A DNA stretch of 64,000 nucleotides from Thraustochytrium sp. TN22 (Eukaryota > Sar > Bigyra > Thraustochytrida > Thraustochytriidae), in assembly GCA_013306675.1 (NCBI GenBank), contig JABLUY010000007.1, positions 62,001 to 126,000 on the forward strand, written 5' to 3'. The translations under genes were made by a program, and so were the position numbers. This document shows positions 19,722 to 29,738 of this stretch, in pieces. The first letter of the stretch is position 1. Each line of letters opens with the position of its first letter. Under the pieces are notes generated by a model. That model worked only from the letters and a program-made list of their open reading frames with translations, searched no databases and was not told the DNA's origin.

Positions 19722-22700
19722 GCTGGCCGCCCTGGCCGACGACAGGACCGTGATAGTGAGAGGCAGTACATCGCTGTCAATGCTGCATTGACGATGCAAT
19801 CAAATCAATGCATCAATGGCCGTCAGCCAAGTTCAAGCTGCCTGCCAGCTGCCAGGCTGTGGCCGGTTGCAAGAGGTTGCACACGCGGTTCGACGCTCGC
19901 GGCTCGCAGAGGCGTGGATAGAGAAAGGCCACAAGTAGCGTGTCGCCGTCGTCATCAGAGCGCGACTTGATGACAGCGTACGATGGCGTCGCCAAGCCGG
20001 GCACGAGCACGCGCATGCGCGAGCACACATGCTACCCCCCGCGCAGTCGCGACTGCCTAACCCCATGACGGCGATGGCGAGGAACCAAGGTAACGCGCCG
20101 CGGTGGGGGGGTGCGTGAGGTCACGGGTGTGCGGTTGTGCACACCTCTCGCGCACTGCTGCACACTGACTGCGTCGGAAAATTTGCTCGGCTACCTCCTT
20201 TTCCCGTGCGGTTTTTCCTGCGGCGGTGTCTGCTGCAGCGGACGGAGAGCGGGTCGAGAGTGGATAACAGCGGCCCGAATGCACGGACAAGGGATGTGTC
20301 ACACGCCACAGTGACGTTGACGACTCACGCGCTGCGGCGGCAGCGGCGCACTTTTCTAAAATGGTCTCGCGGGTGCGTCCGTGCGATGAGCAGACAGGGC
20401 CAACAGGCAGACTCTGGCAGAGACGAGAGCTGCGGTCCGCTGTGGGGCAGCAGCACGTGCCGACGGGTGCCATCAGTGTTTGAACTGGAAGCAGCGTGCA
20501 CAGGTCGGAGTAGCAGCCAAGCCAAGCCGGCCCGAGGGCCGGCCACCGGGCGTGGTTTGCTGCTATGAAATGAAAGGTAGCTCGATTGCTGTTGGATTGG
20601 CATGGTTGCACGGACAGCTTCAAGTTCTAAGCACGGTCTCAGGCCGGCTTGCGCTCGGCCGCACCCATTCTTGCCGATAGGCCCATCCCGGTCGCGAAAA
20701 CGCTGGCTTGTGGTGGGTGGTATTACCTTGTAGATTGGAGACGGTACGCTCCCTCGCTCAGCAGCTGCAGCAGCTTGCCGTGACGCACACGTAGCCAGGC
20801 CGCAGGCGAACAAGCGACGCCGCTGACTTCATCGGGCCCGGGGCAGCGAGGCACTGCATTACAGAGAAGCGGCGGGGCCGGGCCGCCCGGCCGCCTGTTT
20901 GCGTGAATGGTCACGGGCCACGGCACGGCCATCAGTGCGGTCTACCACGCAGCGCAGTCAGGTAGCCAGAGGGTTGTACGTATGCCCCGCCGGACCGGGG
21001 CCGCAAGCTAATCGATCCCGCTGCGGGGTCACTGCGGGGAGTCGCCACAAAGATTGATAGGGCAGCATCCACGAGGCCACAGCCATCCATGCACCAGATC
21101 TCCTTGCGAAGGAGCACAAAGTCTGCGAGGCCAGCTGAGCCGGGGGGAGTCGGGGGGAGGGACTTTGCCAAGGCTCCCGCCGGCTGCGTCGCGCGCCCCA
21201 GGCCAGCCAGCAGGTCTAGGGCTCTTCGCGCATCGGAGGGAGCGACTGCGCTTTGATTGTTATAAAAAAGTCATGGCGAATTTGTGCCGTTGCTGTCGTG
21301 TGCCCGGAAGCACAGCGGCGAAGCTGCTGTGAGGTTGGATCGATGCATACCTCTTCATGCACGGCTGAATAGACGCGTTTGGAGGCCAGCGCTCGGAGCT
21401 TGGATTCCTTCCACTCCGACAAGTTCACATGCCCTTGGCGCGGTCGGAGTCGGGCTCGACTTCCTTGCATCGGCGGCCCGATCGGCCACCTCCGTGGCAC
21501 CTCGCTTTCGGCCGGCCGTGCCACGCCACACCACCACGCCGACCGCGACTCAGCGCGCGAAGCGTACCTACACGCACCATGCAGAATCGCGTGCGACAGA
21601 AATTTTTCAGAGTGACCCGAACCCGAACCCAACCTTGTCGTGTCGTGCCGTTTGTGCTCTGTCGTAGTCACGCAGTGCCGGCGTGGCGCGGACCTTTTTA
21701 CAAAATCCGCGGCACCTTGATGAGCGAGCGGCCACGGAGCCTGCCTCACAGCCTCCTCCTCACACGCACGCTGCTGCTCGCCACGCGCTTTCTGTCCATC
21801 GCCACTCTGCGACTCAGCGACTGTCGAGCCTGGAAGCGGCCAGTTGGACCAATGCCCCCGCAAGAGGCCGCGTCTGAAGAAACTTCCTACGGGTCGCGCC
21901 TCCAGAAACAGCCAAAACGCAGAGCACGTCCGAAACAGCTTGCTTGCTCAGCCTTGCCGCACTGCCAGTGCGCTGAGCGAGCAAGCCAACGGCCGATGGC
22001 CAACCGCCGCCGGAAGCGCCTCGCCCCGCCCGCCCCGCTCCGCCCCGCCTCGCCTCGCCATGCCACGCCCACCGCGTCCCGCCGCCGCCAAAGGAACGGC
22101 CTACGCGAGGCCCGGCTCGACGCACCGGCGACGGACAGACGAGCAGGCGCTGTGTCGCTAGCCGAGCACTGGCTGGCTGGCGGGCCTGACAGGCTGGCTG
22201 GCCGGCCGCCGGCCAGGTCCGAGTCCACGGCGCGTCGGCGTCCACGCAGCCAGGCTTGGCCAGCCAGAAGGCGCCAGAGTCCAGCCAGGCCCAGGCGGCG
22301 CCTGCCGTGTGCCGCACTGCCGCGGGCCCAGCTCCCCCGCACCTCGCGCCGTGACTGATTGCGGGACGACCCCGGCCAGCGGCCGGCCCGGCCCGGCATG
22401 CGTGAATGCATGGCATGGCACCGCCTATGCAAGGCCATGCATCCCAGCGGCCAGCCGACCGGGCCCGGGCGGCGGGCGCCTTGCGCCACCGCGCTTCGCC
22501 ACGTCACGCTGGCCGTCCGGCGCGCGGCATTCTCTCCGAGTCCCGGACCCAGAGCGCGCTCGAGTCAAGAGCGACGCGGCGCCGCCGGCGCGGACAGGGC
22601 GCCGCGGCGCCACCGCGCGCTGCGCGGAAAGCGCGGCAAACTCGCGCGACTCGGAGGGAAGCGCCTCGCGGGCCAGGTCGCCACCTGCGCCATCCGCAGT

Positions 22701-23296
22701 CGGCGGCGCGGTGTGACGCCCGTGGTCGGAGTCATGCCCGAGGCGCCGCCGGCTGGCTGCCTGGAAGCTGCGCCGCGTGCCGTGCCATCCAGGTCAGCCA
22801 TCGCTGCCTCCCGGCCAAGCCAGCCGACGCATCCGTGCAAGGCCACGCAAACGCAGCGCAGCAGGCCGCTCAGCGGCGAGGCGAGCGAGGCCCGCACTGC
22901 GTGCAGCGTGAAGGGTGCGAAGAAGGGAGAGTCTGCGGGAGAGGTAGGAGCGCACCGGCTGCGAGGCGCTGCGAGCGAGCTACCCGTTCTCGCAGCCAGC
23001 CTCCTTTTGCTCAGCGCGCGCTTGTGCCGTGTCGTGTGTGGCACGGCACTGCGTGCCCGCTTCGCTCCGCCTCGCAGGCCCGGCCGGCTTGCTCGCTCGC
23101 TTGGCAGTGGTCGGCAGACCTCAAAGCTGCCGAGGGAGCCCAGCCACGCCAAGCCGGATCCGCTAACGAGCAGCTTCTCGGCGAAGCGCGCTTACCCCAG
23201 CAATCGCGCCTCGGGACGGCAAGCTCTGCAAGCTCTGCAAGCTCTGCAAGCTCTGCAAGAGCGCAAGGCGGACGAGCTGCTCAGCATCAGCAGCGT

Positions 23297-23350
<54 letters not shown>
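23297..23350 (+). repeat. (CAG)18 tract outside coding sequence
   Basis: Eighteen CAG units followed by CGG triplets. The frames across it are otherwise noise, so this is read as non-coding. Confidence 0.85.
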
Positions 23351-23352
<2 letters not shown>

Positions 23353-24065
23353 GCGGCGGCAGCTCAAGCTGCAGCTGGAGCGCGGTAGATCCAAGCAAGA
23401 GCAGGTAGGTGAGAGCGGAAAGGAGGGAAGGAAGGAAAGGAGGAGGGAGGGAGGGTTGGAGACTGCGGCACGGCGCCATCAGCACGGCGGCACGGCGCCG
23501 TCAGCACGGCGCCGCCAGCGCGACGGCGCCGCACCGGCACGGCGCGCTTCGGCACGGCACAGCGAGCCGGGCTCAGCTGGGCCGCCCGTCGGGGCCGTTG
23601 CGCGTCTCAGGCTGGCGTATCTCCGACGCGCGGCCTGCCCGCCTGACCGGCGGTGAACTAGTAGGGCACCCGCAATTTCGGACAAGCAGCGCCGCGTGTA
23701 CAGCAACCAGCTCGCCTCGCCTCGCCTCGCCTCGCCTCGCCTGGCTCGGCGTGGGCCGCGCGGGCGTCGCGCCTGGTCGCGCGACCTCGCGTGGGTGCGG
23801 GCAGCCGGGGCAGGAATCCGTGGACGCGGCCTGGCCCCGTTGCTCGCGGAAGCTTGCGGGCTCTGCTGGTAGCGCCAGGGCGGCGGTGCGGCGCGCTGAG
23901 GGAAAGGAAAGGAAAGGAAAGGAAGAAGCGCACGGCCTTTACCAGCTAGGCGCACTGACTGACTGACTCGGCTCGGCTCGACTCGACTCGCAGGACAGCG
24001 GCGGCTCGCAGCTCAGCGCCGCACAGCGCGGCGGCGCGGCCGCAGCGCAGACGGGCAGGGCTCGA

Positions 24066-25758
24066 ATGGTTGTGCTCGGGATGAAGCGAGCGAGGCCTGA
24101 CGAGACTGGTGTGCAGGCGTGCCTGGACCTGGCCGGCCAAAAGCGCAGACTTGCAGACGGCATCCCGCCCGAGGCGGCCGGCGCGCGGCCCGGCGCAGCC
24201 GAGGTCGAGACCAGGCCCACGGCGGAGCCCTCGTCGCCCCAGCACAAGGCCGCCGGCGAGGGCGCCAGCGATGCCGGCAAGAAGGACGACAGCGAGGACA
24301 AGAACACCACCGCCAAAGACCAACCGCAGGAGAACAAGCACCAGGAGGTGAGCGCCGCCACCAAGCTTACCGGCGACAAGGACGGCAGCAAGCCGGCCCC
24401 TGAGACCGGCGCCGAGGCCGGCGCCGCGTCCACGGCGGGCTCCGAGGCCGGCTGCGAGGAAAAGCCAGCGACCGAGGACCAGGCCGACGCCCGCGCGCCG
24501 CGGCCGCCAACGCCAACGCCGCAGGGCAAGGACAAGGAGGACCAGGACCAGGACCAACCGCCGCAGCAGCCGGCTGTCAAGGATGAAGGTTCGGATGCCT
24601 CCTCCTCCTCCTCCTTCTCCTCCAGCGCCTCGGGCGACCAGCACTCGGCCCCCATTGTGGCGCAGCAACCGACGCTTGCGACGCCGGCGCCGCAGACCAT
24701 CTGGCAGTCCATTCAGCGCATCGTCATGCCCTCACAGATGATCAAGTACAGCGTCATCTACAGCGATGGTCACTCGCAGCTTATTGACGCCTCAGACATG
24801 CTTGAGCTCGTGCGGCGCCAGGCGCTCACGGACTACGCCAGCGGCGCACTCGGCCCCATGGTGACTGGCCCGGCTTCGGTCGCCGCGGCGGCCGCCGCGG
24901 CAGTCACCATGCAGCCGGCCCCGCTGCTCCCGATGCAGCCTCCTCCTCCTCCTCAGCAGCAGCAGCAGCAGCCGGAGCAGACGGTCTCGCCCAGCCCGAG
25001 TCGGTCCGTGAGTGAGGGGGCGGCCAGTGCCAAGTCCGCGCAGCAGCCTCAGCTGCAACATCGGCCCGAGTCACCACAGCGGCAACAAGAGCGCGTTACG
25101 CTTCCGGGTATGCAGGGCTCGCCGGGTGCCAGTTCGCACGCGTCTACCTCCTCACCCGTGCCGCTTACGGCCGCACCGTCGTCCTCGTCTTCGTCTTCCT
25201 CCGAGTCCGCCGCCTCGCTGCTGCAAGCGCAGCACACATCGGCGCTGTCCAAGCCCTTGGAGCTCGGCAGCGCCACCAAGATGGTGACCACGGCGCTTGT
25301 GCCTAAGCCGGCAACCTCTTCGTCCTCGGCCTCGTCCTCGACGTCTTCCTCTTCTTCTTCTTCTTCTTCTTCTTCTTCTCAGCAGCAGCAGCAGCAGCTC
25401 GTCAAGAAGACGCCGTCCTCGCCCAATGACGGCCCGTCGCGCGCGGCTCGCAGCAGCGGCAAGTCATCCTCCTTCCACGGCGTCAGCTGGCACACGCAGC
25501 GCAAGCGCTGGCGCGCCTACATCTACCTGTCGCCCGGTAAGCAGAAGTACCTCGGCACCTTCACGGACCAGATCAAGGCGGCGCAGACCTACGACCAGGC
25601 TGTCATCAAGTACGGCCTGCGCTCGCCGCTTAACTTCGCCCAGCGATCTTCGCTTCCCCCGCCGGCCGGGGCGGCCGGCGTCGCAGGCCAGCACCCCTTC
25701 TCGCAGAACTCACAGCTGCAGCAGCACCTGCGCGAGCAGCAGCGCCGTCAGCAGTTCT

Positions 25759-25799
<41 letters not shown>

Positions 25800-26387
25800 G
25801 CTACCGACGCCATGTCCCGCCGCGAGGCGGAGAACATGGCGCGTGCCGCCATGGAGGCCTCTGAGCGCGTCATGTCTTTTGACCGCCAGCGGAATTTTCT
25901 GTCCCAGGTCGCAGCGCTCGCCACCTCACAAGACGCAAAGCAGGACTCCCGTTCCTCCCTCTCCACCCAGGCCTCGCAGCAGCAGCCCTCCCAGACGCAG
26001 CAGCAGAGTGGCCAGCAGCAGCAGCAGCAGCAGCAAAAGCAGGCGGATTTGCAGCAGCAGCAGCTCCAAATCCAGCTTCAAATTCAGCGTCTGCAGCAGC
26101 AGCAGCAGCTCCAGCAGCTCCAAAATCTTCAACAGATCGCTCCACTCGTGCAGGACTCATCCAGCTTTAGCTCTCCGCTGCTGCAGGCGTCGCACCTGGC
26201 CGCCCTCACCCGGCTCTTTGGCTCCACGCCCGCTGTGAGCTCTCTTCCCGTCGCCGGCTCGCTCCCTGCCTCGCTTCTCGGGGATGCCGAGCGCCTCCAA
26301 ATGCAGCAGCTCCTGCAGCATCAGCAGGAGAGCATCCAACAGTACTCCGAGGCGCTGCGTCGGCTCAACCACCAGCAGCAGCCATAG
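24066..26387 (+). CDS. AP2/ERF-domain protein with Gln- and Ser-rich arms
   Basis: 773 residues. A single AP2 DNA-binding domain lies at about 470-525 (FHGVSWHTQRKRWRAYIYLS, then KQKYLGTFTDQIKAAQTYD), with the tryptophans and the YLG.F.....AA..YD core of the family. The rest is low complexity: acidic/Lys/Ala-rich residues 1-190, Ser runs near 183 and 370-440, and many Gln runs (about 300, 440, 565, 640-700, 760). A short ordered segment (MIKYSVIYSDGHSQLIDASD, about 225) is the only other conserved-looking part. Two start ATGs are close (24066 and 24081); the second gives MKRARPDE, a possible nuclear signal. AP2 proteins are transcription factors in plants and Apicomplexa and occur in some stramenopiles. 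Gln/Ser-rich arms fit an activator; target genes are unknown. The Gln and Ser runs are coded by CAG and TCx repeats prone to slippage. Confidence 0.88.
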
Positions 26388-26889
26388 GAGATTGGGCCTC
26401 ACTTCCTCTTGCCCTGCTCTGTTGTCCCTTATAGCATAGACTTCCCCACTTCTTGATAGACAACGTGCCTGCCTGATAGACAACGTGCCTGCCTGCTCCC
26501 GATACCTTTGTCATGCTCGCGGAGGTGACCAGCTAGCTAGCGAGCTAGAAAGAAGCTCTGGCCGACCGTTGTTCGGGTCGATCTGGCGCCCGCAACGATG
26601 GTGTGCTGTGGTTGGGGACCGAGAGTACCTACCTGGTCTATCAACTGCCAGGGCGAGAGACGCATGATACCTCGAAGCGCGAGAGTCTCCCAAATTCTGT
26701 GGCAAAGGACAGAAGGTTCAGATGTGAGCCCTTGCGGTTGACAACCGCAAGGGACGCGAGTCCATCAGTTTGGGCTCACCACCCTGCCCGCCCGTCTGGG
26801 CAAAACAAGTTCACAACGCGAAATTGAAATTGAACAGGGAAAAAGAATGTAAGTATCAATTGTTTGTTTGCTGCCAATCTGGCAGCACA
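26388..26889. other. Convergent intergenic region with 25-bp palindrome
   Basis: Lies between the stops of the AP2 and CHMP4 genes. It has a 21-base direct duplication (two copies of TGATAGACAACGTGCCTGCC, about 26453-26494) and a nearly perfect hairpin (26729-26753) nested in a shorter inverted repeat. No open frame is accepted. Confidence 0.6.
26729..26753. repeat. 25-bp perfect palindrome, hairpin
   Basis: Twelve bases (CCCTTGCGGTTG), one central A, and their exact reverse complement. An overlapping pair GTGAGCCC (26724-26731) / GGGCTCAC (26772-26779) could form an alternative stem. It sits about 340 bases after the AP2 stop and 140 after the CHMP4 stop on the other strand, so it may act as a 3' end or RNA-stability element; that is inference. 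Confidence 0.8.
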
Positions 26890-27580
26890 TCACATGGCCA
26901 TCTCGGCTTCGAGGGCGGCCAATGCCTTGGCATCCTCGTCCTCCTCGTCTGCGGCCACCTTGACCCTGGACGTGGGCGCAGACGGTAGCGATGTGGCGGC
27001 CGAGTACGAGGGCGGCGCCGTCTGCTTGGGCGCACCCACGCTGAGGCCTTCCAGTTCGCTGTCGAGGGTGTCAAGCTCTTCGCCCTCCTCGTCCAGGCCC
27101 TCGAGCTCGGCCATAAGATCATCATCGTCATCGGCCTGGCCCAGCTGCTGACCGAGGATATCGTCAATCTCCTGCTGCGTCTGCATCTGCTCCGCAATGT
27201 CGTCGCGCAGGTCCTCCACGTCGTCCACGTTGACCTGCTTCTGGATGGCGGCTGCCGCGTCGCGGCCGGCCTTCATGCCCGCCACGATGTCTACGGTCGT
27301 TGACGCGTTCTCAATCGCAAAAGCCTGCTGCTCCAGGTTCGACACCGCGTTGCGCAGCTTGTCGATCTCCTTCTCGTGCATCTTCTTGCGCTTCAGCGCC
27401 TGCAGAGCACCGTTGCGGTTCTTGGCCAAGGATAGCCGCTTCGCCTCCACAACCTGTGCATGGGCGCGCTTCTCCAGGTGCTCGATGCGCATCTCCAGCG
27501 TCTTGATCTGCGCCTTGACCTTTTGCAGCGCCGCCCCCGGGTCCCCCTGCGACGGCTTGGTCGCGCCGCCGCCGCTCGCC

Positions 27581-27618
<38 letters not shown>

Positions 27619-27642
27619 CTTCTTGCGCCCGAAGAAGTTCAT
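26890..27642 (-). CDS. ESCRT-III subunit, CHMP4/Snf7 family
   Basis: 250 residues; the start is an ATG giving MNFFGRKK, followed by a run of 13 glycines. The Snf7 fold follows: basic alpha1/alpha2 helices (about residues 40-125, KVKAQIKTLEMRIEHLEKRA, then KKMHEKEIDKLRNAVSNLEQ), the FAIENASTTVDIVAGMKAG segment typical of CHMP4, then acidic helices with DDILGQQLGQADDDDDLMAE. The C-terminal helix (DAKALAALEAEMAM) is where Alix/Bro1 and Vps4 contacts lie in the family. CHMP4/Snf7 polymerises on membranes to drive scission in multivesicular body formation, cytokinesis and membrane repair. Family members are about 220 residues; the extra length is the Gly run and a Pro/Ser linker near 210. It is divergent from the CANT1 gene. 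Confidence 0.93.
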
Positions 27643-27878
27643 CCTCCCTTCCCGGCTCCGCGCCGCTCCGCTGTCTGCCGCCCGCCCGCGCCCGCCCGCG
27701 CCCGCCCGGCGCGCGGCAAGTTCCGCCGCTCGCTCCGAGTCCTCCGGGCCGCGCTGGCGAACGTGACTTGCAGCGAGCCGGCGAGCCGGCCGGCGCCCCA
27801 GCGCGGCGCCCTCTCCGCCTCCCGCCGCGCCGCGCCGCGCCGCAGCTCTCGCCGGCCGCTGCCGCCGCGCGCCCCCGC

Positions 27879-27909
<31 letters not shown>

Positions 27910-28225
27910 GCGCAGAGCGAGGCCAGGCAAGGCGAAGCGCTTTTGCCGCCGCGGCTTGGGTTAGCGGGTCGCGCGGCAAGTTCCTTGTCGCGGCCGGCTC
28001 GAGCTCGTAGCGCAGCGTCGACACCAGCGTGCACACGCGCCGCCTGGGTGGGCCGCGGCAGCGCCTCGGCGGCGGCGGCGCAGCGCTCGGGACTCCGGCG
28101 CTCGCCAGCAGCCCGCCCGCGGCTGGCACTCCTTCAGTCTGCAGTCCCCGTTCGTTCTCGTCGCTCGCTCGCGCAGCCCGCGCACCGCGATGCCGGCCTG
28201 CGCCCGAGCCCGCCCGCGCGAGGCC
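27643..28225. promoter_or_regulatory. Divergent promoter between CHMP4 and CANT1 genes
   Basis: 583 bases, strongly GC-rich, with CGCGCC/CGCCCG repeats (27690-27710, 27885-27915). It must hold both promoters. An in-frame ATG at 28190 precedes the preferred CANT1 start. Confidence 0.5.
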
Positions 28226-29338
28226 ATGGGCGCGCTGGCGCCGGTAGCGCTGGCGGCGCTGGCGGCGCTGGCCGTCCTGGGCGCGGCGCTACCGGTGTGC
28301 GAGGAGGGCTCGGCGCTCGGCCCGTCGCGACGGGGCGGCGTGGAGCGCGTGGACGAGGGCCTGCTGCTCTTCGACGGGCGCGAGTTCGAGTTTAGCATGG
28401 TCAGCGACATGGACATCAACAGCCGAGACCCGCAGGAGTTCGTCTGGAGGTCCTTCCTGCGCAAGGGGTGGCTCTTCGGCAGCTACGATGCAGAGGGACG
28501 CAAGCGCTACCGCGTGGACTGGGGCCGCACACTCACGCTCGAGTCCGAGACGGCCAAGCGCAACAGGTCCATGGAGCTCAGCGAGCTCGTGCGCTTCGGC
28601 GACCGCGTGCTCGCCATGTGCGACGCCACCGGCCTCATCTTCAAGCTCGACACCGTCAACCCGCCGCCCGGCACCAACCCCAAGGTCTTCCAGCGCTGGG
28701 CGCTCGCCGATGGCAATGGCGAGAAGGTCAAGCACTGCAAGATCGAGTGGGCCACCGTGCGCGACGACGTCCTCTGGGTCGGCTCCATTGGCAAGGAGTG
28801 GACCGATGAGCACGGCAACCTCGTGCATCGCGACTCGGAATGGGTCAAGACTATTGATCAGCGCGGCCGCGTGCGCAACTTGGACTGGAGCCCGATCTAC
28901 GCCGCCCTCAAGCGCGCCGCCAACGCCTCCGAGGCCTACCTCTGGCACGAGGCCGTGCACTGGTGCCCACGCAACCGCAAGTGGTACATCTTGCCGCGCA
29001 AGCGCTCCCTCAGCACGCCCTACGACCCGCTCACCGACGAGCAAATGGGCACCAACATCCTTCTCACCGCCTCGGACGACTTTCGGGACATTGAGGTCAC
29101 CACCATTGGCCCGCTGCAGCCGGACCGCGGCTTCACGGCGCTCCGCAAGATACCCGGCTCCGAGGACCATTTTCTAGCGCTCAAGGTGCGGGAGGTCGGC
29201 GACGAGACCGCCACTTGGATCACTGTTTTCGACTCGCAGGGCAACATGCTTTTGGACCGTGATGCCGACCCTCAGGTCGATGAGGACGGCTTTCTCTTTG
29301 TCGACACGCTCAAATTTGAAGGCCTCGAGTTCGTTTGA
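28226..29338 (+). CDS. Apyrase, calcium-activated nucleotidase (CANT1 family)
   Basis: 370 residues from the ATG at 28226 (GAGGCCATGG context); an in-frame ATG at 28190 would add 12 Arg-rich residues. The N terminus is a signal peptide or signal anchor (ALAPVALAALAALAVLGAAL). The remainder follows the CANT1 beta-propeller end to end: SDMDINSRDPQEFVWRSFLR, NRSMELSELVRFGDRVLAMC, then WATVRDDVLWVGSIGKEWTD, WHEAVHWCPRNRKWYILPRK, TNILLTASDDFRDIEVTTIG and the final KFEGLEFV. The family hydrolyses UDP, GDP and similar nucleoside diphosphates with Ca2+ in the ER/Golgi lumen or outside the cell, removing the product of glycosyltransferases. Length fits the family. A decayed copy of part of its 3' end lies about 3.7 kb downstream. 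Confidence 0.93.
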   Translation: MGALAPVALAALAALAVLGAALPVCEEGSALGPSRRGGVERVDEGLLLFDGREFEFSMVSDMDINSRDPQEFVWRSFLRKGWLFGSYDAEGRKRYRVDWGRTLTLESETAKRNRSMELSELVRFGDRVLAMCDATGLIFKLDTVNPPPGTNPKVFQRWALADGNGEKVKHCKIEWATVRDDVLWVGSIGKEWTDEHGNLVHRDSEWVKTIDQRGRVRNLDWSPIYAALKRAANASEAYLWHEAVHWCPRNRKWYILPRKRSLSTPYDPLTDEQMGTNILLTASDDFRDIEVTTIGPLQPDRGFTALRKIPGSEDHFLALKVREVGDETATWITVFDSQGNMLLDRDADPQVDEDGFLFVDTLKFEGLEFV

Positions 29339-29738
29339 CACTCTTGGAGACTGCACCACGCACCTGGCGGCTGGCACGTGCTGCACATAAACAACACACA
29401 CGCCAAGGTCAGTGAGACCGACACACAGGCTAGGCGCCTCTTTAGCAAGGGTCGCCAGGCAACACTCGGCTCTTCCTCGCACAGGTATACAGAAAGTCAC
29501 GAGTAACCTAAGAAATTTAGTCGGTCAATCGAGAGAGGCAACTGGACACATGTGTGGCGAGCGTCTTGGGACTTTTGACATCCACACAAACACGTATACG
29601 CATTTTCTCTCTCTCTCTCTCTCTCTCTCTCTTGCGCACGCACGTACGTTATGCCAGTCGCAGAGTTAGTTGCTGTGCGCCTGACGCACGTACGTTCTGC
29701 CAGTCGCAGAGTTAGTTGCTGTGCGCCTGCTTGACCCA
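29339..29738. other. Convergent intergenic region with tandem duplication
   Basis: 3' flanks of the CANT1 and J-domain genes. It contains a CT microsatellite (29606-29632) immediately followed by two copies of a 46-base unit (29639-29730). No gene seen. Confidence 0.55.
29639..29730. repeat. 46-bp direct tandem duplication
   Basis: Two copies of a unit beginning CGCACGTACGTT, differing at only a couple of positions, so the duplication is recent. It directly abuts a CT microsatellite and ends just before the J-domain gene's stop codon. Confidence 0.9.

Larger units (their letters stand above)
19383..24065. other. Largest gene-poor block, simple repeats
   Basis: 4.7 kb between the divergent carrier and AP2 genes. 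I see no coding frame with the regular third-position GC of the real genes; the long open frames at 21.4-23.7 kb are Arg/Ala/Pro/Ser/Gln noise. It holds a CT microsatellite (19691-19719), four GCAAGCTCT repeats (about 23220-23260), an 18-unit CAG run (23297-23350), a CTCGC pentamer run (about 23711-23740) and GGAAA pentamers (about 23900-23925). It probably contains long leaders or regulatory DNA for AP2; an unrecognised non-coding RNA cannot be excluded. Confidence 0.5.

Noticed and set aside
21429-23656. Overlapping 309-, 349- and 416-codon frames
   Set aside because: Composition is Arg/Ala/Pro/Ser/Gln noise in all frames, without third-position bias or domain; they run through CAG and GCAAGCTCT repeats.
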